From positions 1-64,000 of the forward strand of contig NZ_PXYK01000010.1 of the NCBI RefSeq assembly GCF_003012745.1: a DNA stretch of 64,000 nt, given 5' to 3'. The DNA comes from Kumtagia ephedrae. Its GTDB lineage: Bacteria; Pseudomonadota; Alphaproteobacteria; Rhizobiales; Rhizobiaceae. A model generated the notes under the pieces. The model was given only the letters and a program-made list of their open reading frames with translations. It was not told where the DNA came from and ran no database searches. A program made the position numbers and the translations under genes. This document shows positions 41,515 through 50,281 of the stretch, one piece after another (positions within the stretch are counted from its first letter, which is position 1; each line of letters begins with the position of its first letter).

Positions 41515-42671
41515 CGGCGGCGCAGGAGACGCAGCCGCGCTGGTCGGCGCTGATGGGAGTGACCGCCGCGCTCGCCATGTTCGGCATGGCGCAGGGACTG
41601 AGCTACCCGCTGTTCACGCTGCTGATGCAGAGGCAGGGCCTGTCGCCGGCGCTGATCGGCACCTCGGCGGCAATGATGCCGCTCGGCCTCATCCTCTCGG
41701 CCTCTTTCGTGCCATGGGCAGTGCGAACATTCGGCGGGCGCAACGTTGCCGTCACCTGCGCGCTGGTCGGCGCATTCTGCTTCTTCCTCATCGGCTCGAT
41801 GCAGAACTGGATCGGCTGGTTCGTCATCCGCTTCCTTCTCGGCTTCGTCATCAACCCGCTCTACGTGCTCGGCGAAGTGTGGGCGCTGGCGCTGGCGCCG
41901 CCGGGCAAGCGCGGCCGCGTGATGGGCGTCTTCAACGCCGTCATGGGTGCCGGCTATGCCGTCGGCCCGCTGTCGCTCACCATGATCGGCGTCGAAGGCT
42001 GGCCGCCCTTCCTCATCGCCATCGGCGGCTTTCTCGCCTGCGGCGCCATCCTACACCTGGTCTCTTCCGGCCTTGCCGGCTTCGAGGGCGAAAGCGGGCA
42101 GGCGGGCGGCGTCTTCGGCTTCGCCATGATCGCGCCGGCACTGCTGGCCGCGGTGCTGTCGTCGTCGGCCGTGCAGCAGAGCACCTACTCGCTGACGCCT
42201 GTCTTCGGGGCAGCCTATGGCCTTCCGGAGGCCGTGCTCGCTTCGTTGATCACGGCGCTCTCGCTCGGCAACATCGTTTTGCAGATCCCGCTGGGCCTCG
42301 CAGCCGAGCGGCTGGGCGGCCGCACCATGATGCTGGCCTGCGCGCTGGCGACGGCATGCTGCGCGCTGCTGCTGCCAACCCTGGTCCTAACGCCGGCGGT
42401 ATGGCCGCTGCTGGTGGTGATGGGAGGCGTGGGCTACGGCGTCTACACCATGGCGCTGGTCGAGCTCGGCAACCGTTTCCACGGTACGACGCTGGTGACC
42501 GGAAACGCCGCTTTCGCGCTCATGTGGGGACTGGGCGGCATCGTCGGCCCGCCGACCTCGGGCGCCCTGATGCAGGCCATCGGGCCGCTTGGCCTTCCTG
42601 TCGTCATCGCCGGACTGAGCAGCCTGCTGGTCACCTTCGCGCTATTGCGGTCATTGTCGCGGCGGTCTTGA
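41511..42671 (+). CDS. MFS transporter, tandem copy 2
   Basis: 386 residues, exactly as long as the gene before it. LSYPLFTLLMQRQGLSPALI, FVINPLYVLGEVWALALAP and KRGRVMGVFNAVMGAGYAVG align with copy 1 position by position, so the pair arose by tandem duplication and then diverged. Translationally coupled (ATGA overlap). The two may form a heteromeric carrier or serve related substrates. Confidence 0.87.
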   Translation: MTAAQETQPRWSALMGVTAALAMFGMAQGLSYPLFTLLMQRQGLSPALIGTSAAMMPLGLILSASFVPWAVRTFGGRNVAVTCALVGAFCFFLIGSMQNWIGWFVIRFLLGFVINPLYVLGEVWALALAPPGKRGRVMGVFNAVMGAGYAVGPLSLTMIGVEGWPPFLIAIGGFLACGAILHLVSSGLAGFEGESGQAGGVFGFAMIAPALLAAVLSSSAVQQSTYSLTPVFGAAYGLPEAVLASLITALSLGNIVLQIPLGLAAERLGGRTMMLACALATACCALLLPTLVLTPAVWPLLVVMGGVGYGVYTMALVELGNRFHGTTLVTGNAAFALMWGLGGIVGPPTSGALMQAIGPLGLPVVIAGLSSLLVTFALLRSLSRRS

Positions 42672-42703
42672 ACGTTCCTGCCAAGGTCGACTACAGTCCT
42701 CTC

Positions 42704-42826
42704 ATGCGCGACGGCCATTCCTGCTGCGACCGACATGCCTCGACGCCTTCGCGGCGCACGATCCATGTCGAACTGCTTCGGCTGTGCGCCCGGATAGGCT
42801 ATTCGCCGCCCGCCGCCGCTCGCTGA
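42704..42826 (+). CDS. Possible small Cys/His-containing ORF
   Basis: 40 residues, MRDGHSCCDRHASTPSRRTI at the start, ending GYSPPAAAR. It sits between the second MFS gene and the aminotransferase. The Cys-Cys pair and His residues are notable, but the 201-base gap is short, no ribosome site is evident, and it may be a chance frame. No family is recognised. Confidence 0.25.
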   Translation: MRDGHSCCDRHASTPSRRTIHVELLRLCARIGYSPPAAAR

Positions 42827-42872
42827 ATTCGTCCCGGCATCCGCCGGATCAGTTCAAGTCGAGGCCAAACTC

Positions 42873-44255
42873 ATGACCTACCAGAACTATTCGCTGAAAC
42901 AGTTGCAGCAGATCGATGCCGCGCATCATCTGCACCCGTTCACCGACCACAAGGACCTGCGCGCCGCCGGAAGCCGCATGATCGTGCGGGCCGACGGGCC
43001 GTTCGTCTACGATTCCGAGGGCAACGAGATCCTCGACGGCATGGCCGGCCTGTGGTGCGTCAATATCGGTTACGGCCGCAACGAATTGGCCGAGGCCGCC
43101 TACCAGCAGATGAAGGAGCTGCCCTACTACAATTCCTTCTTCCGCTGCACCACGCCGACGCCGACGCTGCTTGCCAAGAAGATCGCCGAGCTGGCGCCGA
43201 AGGGATTGAGCCAGGTGTTCTTCGGCTCTTCGGGTTCTGAGGCTAACGACACGGCGCTGCGGCTGGTGCGCCATTTCTGGGCGCTTGAGGGCAAGCCGGA
43301 GAAGAACCGCATCATCTCGCGCAAGATGGCCTATCACGGCTCCACCGTCGCCGGCACGTCGCTCGGTGGCATGGAGGGCATGCACGGCCAGCTCGGCGGC
43401 GCGGTGCCGAACATCGTGCATGTGATGATGCCCTATGCGTTCGAGCTGTCGCTGCCGGGCGAGAGCGACCATGATTTCGGGATGCGCGCCGCCAGGGCGG
43501 TGGAGGATGCGATTCTCGAAGCTGGTCCGGACAAGGTGGCCGCCTTCATCGGCGAGCCCGTAATGGGGGCAGGCGGCGTCAAGATCCCGCCAGCGAGCTA
43601 CTGGCCGGAGGTGCAGCGCATCTGCCGCAAACATGATGTGCTGCTGATGCTCGACGAGGTGATCACCGGCTATGGCCGCACCGGCCACTGGTTCGCCGCC
43701 GAGACCTTCGGCGTCGAGCCGGACACCATCACCACGGCCAAGGCGCTGACCTCGGGTTACCAGCCGCTGTCGGCCCTGCTGGTCGGCGACCGCATAGCCG
43801 GCACGCTGCAAGAGAAGGGCGGCGAATTCTATCACGGCTACACCTATTCCGGCCATCCGGTGGCCTGCGCCGTGGCGCTGAAGAACCTTGAGATCATGGA
43901 GAAGGAGGGGCTGGTCGAGCGGGTGCGCGACGACACCGGTCCTTATTTCGCCGAGATGCTGCGCGAGCGCATCGGCGGCCACCCGCTGGTCGGAGAGGTG
44001 CGCAGCGTCGGCCTGATGGGCGCGATCGAGATCGTCGGGGACAAGCGGACGCGCGAGCGCTTCCAGCCCGTCGGCAGCGCCGCCGTCCTGGTGCGCGACC
44101 ATGCCATCGGCCAGGGCATGATGATGCGGGCGACCGGCGACACCATGATCCTGTCGCCGCCGCTGATCTGGACGCGGCAGACGATCGATCTCGCCGGCGA
44201 GCGTATCGCCAGGGCGCTCGACCTCGCCGAGGCCGACCTGCGCAAGGCGGCCTGA
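42873..44255 (+). CDS. Class III PLP-dependent aminotransferase
   Basis: 460 residues of the omega-aminotransferase group (pyruvate- or taurine-type). Markers are DGMAGLWCVNIGYGRNELAE, FFGSSGSEANDTALRLVRH, LLMLDEVITGYGRTG and the PLP Lys in TTAKALTSGYQPLSA (about 290). The family converts omega-amines or beta-alanine to aldehydes with pyruvate as acceptor. It is followed 53 bases later by a CMD-like gene. Possible substrates include amino acids and polyamines, and the exact one cannot be read. Confidence 0.9.
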   Translation: MTYQNYSLKQLQQIDAAHHLHPFTDHKDLRAAGSRMIVRADGPFVYDSEGNEILDGMAGLWCVNIGYGRNELAEAAYQQMKELPYYNSFFRCTTPTPTLLAKKIAELAPKGLSQVFFGSSGSEANDTALRLVRHFWALEGKPEKNRIISRKMAYHGSTVAGTSLGGMEGMHGQLGGAVPNIVHVMMPYAFELSLPGESDHDFGMRAARAVEDAILEAGPDKVAAFIGEPVMGAGGVKIPPASYWPEVQRICRKHDVLLMLDEVITGYGRTGHWFAAETFGVEPDTITTAKALTSGYQPLSALLVGDRIAGTLQEKGGEFYHGYTYSGHPVACAVALKNLEIMEKEGLVERVRDDTGPYFAEMLRERIGGHPLVGEVRSVGLMGAIEIVGDKRTRERFQPVGSAAVLVRDHAIGQGMMMRATGDTMILSPPLIWTRQTIDLAGERIARALDLAEADLRKAA

Positions 44256-44308
44256 CGCCGACAAGGGCGGGCGCTGCTGCCCGCCCATTCTTCAACGAAA
44301 GGTCAGGA

Positions 44309-44719
44309 ATGTCGGGTAAATCGCTGCTTCCGTTGATTGAATACGAAATGGCCGGTGAGGAGGTGCGCGCCGTCTACGACGACATCATGGCCACCCGCAA
44401 CACCGACTGGATCAATAATTTCTGGAAGGTGCTGGCGCATGACCCGGCGCTGCTCAAGCGCACCTGGGACTCGATAAAGCAGGTGATGGCGCCGGGCGCG
44501 CTCGATCCGCTGACCAAGGAGCTGGTCTATATCGCCGTGTCGGCCAGCAATGGCTGCGAATACTGCACCTACTCCCACACCGCCTCGGCGCGCGCCAAAG
44601 GAATGACCGATGCACAGCTCATGGAACTGCTTGCGGTGGTCGGCATGGCCAACGAGACCAACCGGCTGGTGAACGGCCTCAAGCCTCCGGTCGACGTGCA
44701 GTTCGAGCCGCACGAATGA
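44309..44719 (+). CDS. Carboxymuconolactone decarboxylase/AhpD-like protein
   Basis: 136 residues, all helical. The active-site motif NGCEYCTYSHTASARAKG has the C-x2-C-x3-H arrangement of AhpD-type peroxidase helpers, so it could be a thiol-based reductant partner. DLDPLTKELVYIAVSASNG-like text (LDPLTKELVYIAVS) precedes it. The start is ATG 44309 with aaaggtcagga upstream. The stop overlaps the start of the next gene (ATGA). Confidence 0.87.
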   Translation: MSGKSLLPLIEYEMAGEEVRAVYDDIMATRNTDWINNFWKVLAHDPALLKRTWDSIKQVMAPGALDPLTKELVYIAVSASNGCEYCTYSHTASARAKGMTDAQLMELLAVVGMANETNRLVNGLKPPVDVQFEPHE

Positions 44720-45078
44720 AGGGGAGGCGAGCCATCAAGCGGAAAGCCGGGATTGTCACCGACCTGATGCTTGCCCCGCTCGTCATCGGCATGCGCGTGC
44801 CGCTGCTGGTGGCGGAAGCCGGCGCCGATGCGGCCGGGCCCGGCAGCGAGACGGCGCGGGCCGTTTCCGAGAAGGCAGCCGCCCTGGCCGAAGGCATGGC
44901 CGCGGCACAGATGGAGATCGCAGGCGCGGCCCTGCGCTTCTGGCCCGAACTGCTGTCCGGCAGGACGCCGTCGCTTATGAGCGGCGTGGCCGCAGACCGG
45001 GCGATCCAGGCGGCGATGAAACCGGCGGGGCGCAAGGTCAAGGCGAACTATCGAAGGTTGAGCAGCCGCAAAGGCTAG
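44716..45078 (+). CDS. Hypothetical protein, possibly phasin-like
   Basis: 120 residues, coupled to the CMD-like gene by a four-base overlap. Basic N-terminus (MKGRRAIKRKAG), an apolar stretch (LMLAPLVIGMRVPLLV), then a long Ala/Glu-rich helix (EKAAALAEGMAAAQMEIAG) and a basic tail. The helix resembles phasins, but I cannot confirm a family. The gene looks real because of the coupling and codon use. Confidence 0.6.
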   Translation: MKGRRAIKRKAGIVTDLMLAPLVIGMRVPLLVAEAGADAAGPGSETARAVSEKAAALAEGMAAAQMEIAGAALRFWPELLSGRTPSLMSGVAADRAIQAAMKPAGRKVKANYRRLSSRKG

Positions 45079-45477
45079 CCGATGCATGCCCCGTTGGAGA
45101 GGGGGGACCTACAGGCGGCAGCTATCTTCGAGCAGTGCGACAGTGCAGCGTCCCGCCGCGGCGACGACAGCAAAAACCGCGCCGTTCCGCCGAGCGGAAA
45201 AGCGCGGTCTTGCCAAAGTCACGCACGGCATACACGGACGCAATACAGCGCGAAAACCTGGCTCCGGTACGCGAGACCTGATCCGGAGCGTGAGAGCGGC
45301 TGCGACAACCGATCTGTCTTCTCTTTTAAGCCGACAATGTTACCGCGCGGTTATCGAGACCTTAAGCAAAGCTGAATCGGGCGTTTTCGCGGTAGCCGGC
45401 TGGGTGGATCGTTTGCCGGCATCAACTCGTAGCAAGAGCTGGTCGGGTACGCCCTCCGGCACCGGATCGGCACGAAA
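45079..45477. other. Gene-free stretch with one strong hairpin
   Basis: The 399 bases between the CMD/hypothetical pair and mmsB (minus strand) hold no convincing gene. Small open frames here lack a ribosome site and family features. The only structure seen is the hairpin at 45171-45208. The region is the tail end of both transcription units. Confidence 0.5.
45171..45208 (-). terminator. Candidate Rho-independent terminator (minus strand)
   Basis: Read on the minus strand, ACCGCGC pairs with GCGCGGT, and the inner TTCCGC-CGA-GCGGAA also pairs, giving a stem of about 13 bases with a small bulge. It is followed on that strand by TTTTTG. It lies 270 bases beyond the mmsB stop, so it may end the mmsB/acyl-CoA dehydrogenase transcript. 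Found by eye. Confidence 0.45.
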
Positions 45478-46362
45478 TCATCCGATGTCGCCGCGCAGCA
45501 TACGGATGATGCCGGAGAAATCCATGTCGCCGTGGCCGAGGCCCGAGAACAGTGCATAGAGCTGCGAGGCCTGTGCGCCGAGCGGCGTGGCCACGCCGGA
45601 CGCCTGGGCGGCCTCCTGCGCCAGCTTGAGGTCCTTCAGCATCAGCGCCGCGGCGAAACCCGGCTTGTAGTCGCGATTGGCCGGCGAGGTGGGCACCGGG
45701 CCCGGAACCGGGCAATAGGTCGTCATCGACCAGCACTGGCCGGACGAGGTCGAGGCGACGTCGAACAGCGCCTGGTGCGACAGGCCGATCTTCTCCGCCA
45801 GCACGAAGGCTTCAGCGACGCCGATCATCGAGATGCCGAGGATCATGTTGTTGCAGATCTTCGCCGCCTGGCCGGCGCCGGCCTCGCCGCAATGCACGAT
45901 GCGGCCGGCCATGGGTTGCAGGATCGGCTCGGCCTTGGCGAAGGCTTCGGCGCTGCCGCCGGCCATGAACGTGAGGGTGCCGGCGGTGGCACCGCCGGTG
46001 CCACCCGAGACGGGCGCGTCGATCGAAGGCAGGCCGCGCCGCGCCGCGATCGCATGGGCCTTTCGGGCCGAGTCGATGTCGATGGTGGAGCTGTCGATCA
46101 GCAGGGCGCCTTCCGCTACCTTTGGCGCGATGTCCTCGTAAACGGAGATGACGTGCTTGCCGGCCGGCAGCATGGTGACGACGACCTCGGCGCCCTTCAC
46201 CGCGGCCGCCGCATTGGCCATCACCGTCACGCCGCTCTCGCGCGCCTTGGCAAGATTGTCGGGCACGAGGTCGAAACCCTGTACAGCATGGCCGGCCCTC
46301 ACCAGATTGGCGGCCATCGGATTGCCCATATTGCCGAGGCCGATGAATGCGATGGTTGGCAT
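45478..46362 (-). CDS. mmsB: 3-hydroxyisobutyrate dehydrogenase
   Basis: 294 residues. The NAD-binding start MPTIAFIGLGNMGNPMAANL, the substrate loop DAPVSGGTGGATAGTLTFM and the GQAAKICNNM segment with the catalytic Lys match MmsB. It oxidises 3-hydroxyisobutyrate to methylmalonate semialdehyde in valine breakdown. It is downstream of an acyl-CoA dehydrogenase gene on the same strand (128 bases), the other valine-type step. Confidence in the family is high; a different beta-hydroxyacid substrate is possible. Confidence 0.9.
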   Translation of the reverse strand: MPTIAFIGLGNMGNPMAANLVRAGHAVQGFDLVPDNLAKARESGVTVMANAAAAVKGAEVVVTMLPAGKHVISVYEDIAPKVAEGALLIDSSTIDIDSARKAHAIAARRGLPSIDAPVSGGTGGATAGTLTFMAGGSAEAFAKAEPILQPMAGRIVHCGEAGAGQAAKICNNMILGISMIGVAEAFVLAEKIGLSHQALFDVASTSSGQCWSMTTYCPVPGPVPTSPANRDYKPGFAAALMLKDLKLAQEAAQASGVATPLGAQASQLYALFSGLGHGDMDFSGIIRMLRGDIG

Positions 46363-46387
46363 GGTAGTGGTCCTTCAAGATTGGCAA

Positions 46388-46490
46388 TGGGCAGTAGGCA
46401 GTCGGCAGTAGGCAGTAGGTCGGTCAGCGGGCGGGTGGGCGCCGACGGCAGAAGAAGCACGATCGGATCCTGCTGCCGACTGCCTATTCC
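46388..46490 (+). repeat. CAGTAGG-type inverted repeat
   Basis: Three near-direct copies of gcagtaggca (about 46391-46417) and the inverted arm CTGCCGACTGCCT (46473-46485), complement of AGGCAGTCGGCAG (46397-46409). It fills the gap between the mmsB start and the acyl-CoA dehydrogenase stop. It has the same layout as the GTGAATG array at 7713 but a different unit. Confidence 0.7.
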
Positions 46491-47660
46491 CTACCGCCTC
46501 CCCAGCAGATTCCTCGCCACGATCACGCGCATGATCTCGTTGGTGCCTTCGAGTATCTGGTGGACGCGCAGGTCGCGCACCAGCTTCTCGACGCCGTAGT
46601 CGTGCAGGTAGCCGTAGCCGCCGTGGATCTGCAGCGCCTCGTTGGCCACCTGGAAGCCGACATCGGTGACGAAGCGTTTGGCCATCGCCGACCATTTGCC
46701 GGCTTCCGGGCTCTTACCATCGAGCCGCGCCGCGGCGGCATAAAGGAAGACGCGGGCCGCCTGCAGCTCGGTCTCCATGTCGGCCAGCTTGAACTGCAGC
46801 GCCTGGAATTCCTTGAGCTGCTTGCCGAATGCCTTGCGCTCGCCGGCATAGGCCACCGCCTTGTCGAGCGCCGCCTGGGCGCCGCCGAGCGAGCAGGCGG
46901 CGATGTTGAGCCGGCCGCCGTCGAGACCCGCCATGGCGATGGAGAAACCGGCGCCTTCGCCGGACAGGCGGTTGGCCGCCGGCACCCGGCAGTCGGAGAA
47001 GATCACCTGCCGGGTCGACTGCATGTGCCAGCCCATCTTGCTCTCGACCGCGCCGAAGGAGAGGCCGGGCGTGTCCTTCTCGACGACAAGCGTGGAGATG
47101 CCTTTCGGCCCGTCGCCGCCGGTGCGCACCATCACCACGTAGACGTCGCTGTCGCCGGCGCCGGAGATGAACTGTTTCGTGCCGTTCAGCACATAGTGGT
47201 CGCCGTCCAGCACGGCGCGGGTCTTCAGCGCGGCCGCATCCGATCCCGATCCCGGCTCGGTCAGGCAGTAGCTGGCGAGCCATTCCATCGAGGTGAGCCT
47301 CGGCACAAAGCGCCGGCGCTGCTCGTCATCGCCGAAGCGGTCGATCATCCACGCGCCCATATTGTGGATGGAGACGAAGGAGGCGAATCCCGGGCAGGCG
47401 CGCGACAGCGCCTCGAACACCAGCACGGCATCGAGGCGGCCGAGGGCGGAGCCGCCGACATCCTCGCGCACATAGATGCCGCCGAAGCCGAGCGGGCCGG
47501 TCTCCCTGATCACGTCGGCGGGAAAATGCCGGCTCTTATCCCATTCCAGCGCGTTCGGCGCGACCCGGTCGGCCGCGAACGCCTCCGCCACCTCGCGGAT
47601 GGCGCGCTGGTCCTCGTTGAGGTCGAACTGGATGGCGGCAGGATCGACTGCGGCGTCCAT
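46491..47660 (-). CDS. Acyl-CoA dehydrogenase (isobutyryl-CoA dehydrogenase-like)
   Basis: 389 residues. ACAD motifs are YCLTEPGSGSDAAALKTRA, MGWHMQSTRQVIFSDC and QIHGGYGYLHDYGVEKLVRD. The pairing with mmsB suggests isobutyryl-CoA or another branched acyl-CoA as substrate, with electrons going to ETF. The start at 47660 has gtcagggagga upstream. It is divergent from the cupin lyase gene, with 116 bases between starts. Confidence 0.88.
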   Translation of the reverse strand: MDAAVDPAAIQFDLNEDQRAIREVAEAFAADRVAPNALEWDKSRHFPADVIRETGPLGFGGIYVREDVGGSALGRLDAVLVFEALSRACPGFASFVSIHNMGAWMIDRFGDDEQRRRFVPRLTSMEWLASYCLTEPGSGSDAAALKTRAVLDGDHYVLNGTKQFISGAGDSDVYVVMVRTGGDGPKGISTLVVEKDTPGLSFGAVESKMGWHMQSTRQVIFSDCRVPAANRLSGEGAGFSIAMAGLDGGRLNIAACSLGGAQAALDKAVAYAGERKAFGKQLKEFQALQFKLADMETELQAARVFLYAAAARLDGKSPEAGKWSAMAKRFVTDVGFQVANEALQIHGGYGYLHDYGVEKLVRDLRVHQILEGTNEIMRVIVARNLLGRR

Positions 47661-47776
47661 GGCGTCCTCCCTGACGTTTTTGGCTATGCCTTGCCGCCAA
47701 TCTAGACCAATGATGCCGCCGCGCAACCGCGACCGGACGCGAAGCGGCTGTGCAAGAAATAGAGAGCGGGATTTGC

Positions 47777-48379
47777 ATGGCGGCGATGACGGAACAACTC
47801 CTGCATGCGTTCCGGAGTTATCTGTTTCATCGGGCTGACGACGTGCCGCGGCGCTTCACGGCCTATCTTCTGCCGGCGATGAAGGAACGCGACCTTGCGC
47901 CGAAACGGCTGCCCTGTCTGCGTCATCTCGGCCGCTGTCATGATCTGGCACCGCCTGCCGCACGGGCGCTGACCGGTGCGTTGCTGCTTCAGGCGGACAG
48001 CCTCGCCTGGGGCCAGACCTATACCGCCGCCGATTTCGAACGGAGTTTCATCGACAATTACGGCTGGCTCGAACTTTTCGGCACGCGCGGGCATTTCGTG
48101 AACGATGATGTCGCGGCCGGATTTCTCGTGCTCGGGCCGAATCTGGTTTATCCCGACCACCATCATGTCGCCGAAGAGATCTACATCCCGCTGACGGATG
48201 GGACGGGGTGGCGGAAAGGCGAGGGCGGATTCGTGACCAGGAAGGCCGGCGAGGTGATCCACCATCCTTCAAACATAAACCACGCCATGCGCACCGGCGA
48301 CGATCCGCTGCTGGCCATCTATCTCTGGCGCGGCGGCCCGCTGGCCCAAAGATCCGTTATCGGCGGCAGGGACGCTTGA
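47777..48379 (+). CDS. DMSP lyase family cupin (DddL/DddQ type)
   Basis: 200 residues of the DMSP-lyase cupin family. The metal motif is YPDHHHVAEEIYIPL, residues 125-139: H128-x-H130-x3-E134-x-Y136, which corresponds to His123/His125/Glu129/Tyr131 of DddQ as I remember it. A later His169 in NINHAMR supplies the last metal ligand. The N-terminal helical part is family-like. It would cleave DMSP to dimethyl sulfide and acrylate, but relatives in soil bacteria may use other substrates. It is coupled to cobQ (2-base gap). ATG 47777 is preferred over GTG 47750 because of gagagcggg upstream. Confidence 0.75.
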   Translation: MAAMTEQLLHAFRSYLFHRADDVPRRFTAYLLPAMKERDLAPKRLPCLRHLGRCHDLAPPAARALTGALLLQADSLAWGQTYTAADFERSFIDNYGWLELFGTRGHFVNDDVAAGFLVLGPNLVYPDHHHVAEEIYIPLTDGTGWRKGEGGFVTRKAGEVIHHPSNINHAMRTGDDPLLAIYLWRGGPLAQRSVIGGRDA

Positions 48380-48381
48380 CC

Positions 48382-49851
48382 ATGGCGCGCGCCGTCATGC
48401 TGCAGGGCACCGGCTCGGACGTGGGCAAGACTGTGCTGGTCGCCGGCCTCTGCCGCGCCGCGCTCAGGCGCGGGCTGAAGGTGCGGCCGTTCAAGCCGCA
48501 GAACATGTCGAACAATGCCGCCGTCGCCGATCTTCCCGGCGAGCCGGGCGGCGGCGAGATCGGCCGGGCGCAGTGGCTGCAGGCGATCGCCTGCGGCGTC
48601 GCGCCGACGGTGCACATGAACCCGGTGCTGCTGAAGCCGCAGAGCGACATCGGCTCGCAGATCGTGGTTCAGGGCAAAGTCTATGGCCATGCCAAGGCGC
48701 GCGACTACCAGGCGCTGAAGGCGAAGCTGATGGACGCCGTGATGGATTCGTGGCGCCAGGTCGGCGAAGGCGCCGATCTCGTCATCGTCGAGGGCGCCGG
48801 CTCACCGGCCGAGATCAACCTCAGGCCGCGCGACATCGCCAATATGGGCTTTGCCACCCGCGCCGGCGTGCCGGTTATCCTGGTCGGCGACATCGACCGC
48901 GGTGGTGTCATCGCCTCGGTCGCCGGAACGCATCTCATCCTGCCCGAGGAGGACCGGGCGATGATCGCCGGCTATCTCATCAACAAGTTCCGCGGCGACG
49001 TTTCGCTGTTCGACGACGGGATCAAGGCCATCGAGCGCTTCACCGGCTGGCGCTGCTTCGGCGTGGTTCCATGGCTGAAGGCGGCGGCGCGGCTGCCGTC
49101 GGAGGATTCGGTGGTGCTGGAACGGCTGACCGCCGGCGAGCGCAGGGCGCTCAAGGTGGCGGTGCCGATGCTTGCCCGCATCGCCAATTTCGACGATCTC
49201 GACCCGCTGCGCGCCGAGCCGCAGGTAGAGGTGGCGTTCGTGCCGCCGGGCCAGCCGCTGCCCGCCGATGCCGGGCTGGTGGTCATCCCCGGCTCGAAAT
49301 CCACCATCGGCGATCTCATCGAGTTCCGCCAAAACGGCTGGGACCGCGACCTTGCCCAGCACCGCCGCCGCGGCGGCTACGTGGTCGGCATCTGCGGCGG
49401 CTACCAGATGCTCGGCCGGACCGTGCGCGATCCCGACGGCATCGAGGGCAGTCTTCGCGAGGCCGAAGGTCTCGGCCTGCTCGACATCGAGACGGTGATG
49501 GAGCCGGAAAAGACCGTGCGCAACGTTGACGCCCGGTCGCTCGCCTTCGACGCGCCGCTTTCGGGCTACGAGATCCATCTCGGCCGCACCTTCGGCCCCG
49601 ACTGCGCGCGGCCTGCGACCGTCATCGATAATGTGCCGGACGGTGCCAGTTCAGCCGACGGAAAGGTGTTCGGCACCTACCTGCACGGCCTGTTCTCGGC
49701 CGACCTGTTCCGCGCCCGCTTCCTCGAAAGTCTGGGCGTGCGCGGCGGCGGCGTCGACTACCGGACCGAAGTCGAGCGCGCATTGGACGAGATCGCGGCG
49801 GAGTTGGAAAAACACCTCGACTGCGACGCGATCTTCGGACTGGCGCGCTAG
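48382..49851 (+). CDS. cobQ: Cobyric acid synthase
   Basis: 489 residues, full length for CobQ. The N-terminal synthetase half has MLQGTGSDVGKTVLVAGLCR and PFKPQNMSNNA, and the C-terminal glutamine amidotransferase half has VVIPGSKSTIGDL, GICGGYQMLG (nucleophile Cys) and FGTYLHGLF (His). It amidates adenosylcobyrinic acid a,c-diamide in aerobic cobalamin synthesis, in the cytosol. It is downstream of the cupin lyase; other cob genes are not in the window. Its stop overlaps the cupin gene at 49848 by four bases, convergent. Confidence 0.95.
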   Translation: MARAVMLQGTGSDVGKTVLVAGLCRAALRRGLKVRPFKPQNMSNNAAVADLPGEPGGGEIGRAQWLQAIACGVAPTVHMNPVLLKPQSDIGSQIVVQGKVYGHAKARDYQALKAKLMDAVMDSWRQVGEGADLVIVEGAGSPAEINLRPRDIANMGFATRAGVPVILVGDIDRGGVIASVAGTHLILPEEDRAMIAGYLINKFRGDVSLFDDGIKAIERFTGWRCFGVVPWLKAAARLPSEDSVVLERLTAGERRALKVAVPMLARIANFDDLDPLRAEPQVEVAFVPPGQPLPADAGLVVIPGSKSTIGDLIEFRQNGWDRDLAQHRRRGGYVVGICGGYQMLGRTVRDPDGIEGSLREAEGLGLLDIETVMEPEKTVRNVDARSLAFDAPLSGYEIHLGRTFGPDCARPATVIDNVPDGASSADGKVFGTYLHGLFSADLFRARFLESLGVRGGGVDYRTEVERALDEIAAELEKHLDCDAIFGLAR

Positions 49852-50276
49852 CGCGTCGTATCCGGCGGGTTCTCTTCAAACCACGCGACGATCGCCGGCA
49901 TGTTTGTCTCGAACCCACCGGGAACGAAGACGTTGAACAGCCCCGCCGGCTTGTCGCTGCGGTTGGCGAAATCGTGCGTGGTGCCCGCCGGAATGAAGAA
50001 GAACGAGCCACGTGGCGCGTCGACCCAGCCATCGCCGACCAGCAGGGAGACGGTGCCTTCGACCACGTAAAAAATCTCGTCATTCGCCGCGTGGCTGTGC
50101 GCGCCGGGACCCAGGCTGTTCGGCTCGATCCGCCATTCGGACACGCTGTAGCGGTTGCCGGTCTCGGCGCCGTCGGCCTTGAAGACGGCGCGCATCGCCG
50201 GCATCGCGTAGCTGCGTCCTTCGCCGGGCCGCAGCACGACCGGCTTGAGCGGTGCGGTAGCGGCGGTCGTCGGCAT
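49848..50276 (-). CDS. Cupin-domain protein
   Basis: 142 residues. The cupin core shows GAHSHAANDEIFYVVEGTVS (metal-binding His, His, Glu) and FFFIPAGTTHDFAN (second-motif His). It is a small single-domain cupin, and the role cannot be told. It is coupled on the minus strand with the VOC protein upstream (five bases), so they probably act together. Confidence 0.85.
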   Translation of the reverse strand: MPTTAATAPLKPVVLRPGEGRSYAMPAMRAVFKADGAETGNRYSVSEWRIEPNSLGPGAHSHAANDEIFYVVEGTVSLLVGDGWVDAPRGSFFFIPAGTTHDFANRSDKPAGLFNVFVPGGFETNMPAIVAWFEENPPDTTR

Positions 50277-50281
50277 CGTGC

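Noticed and set aside
45082-45375. 97-residue open frame after the CMD/hypothetical pair
   Set aside because: No ribosome site, no family features and unusual residue composition; the sequence is better read as intergenic with a hairpin.
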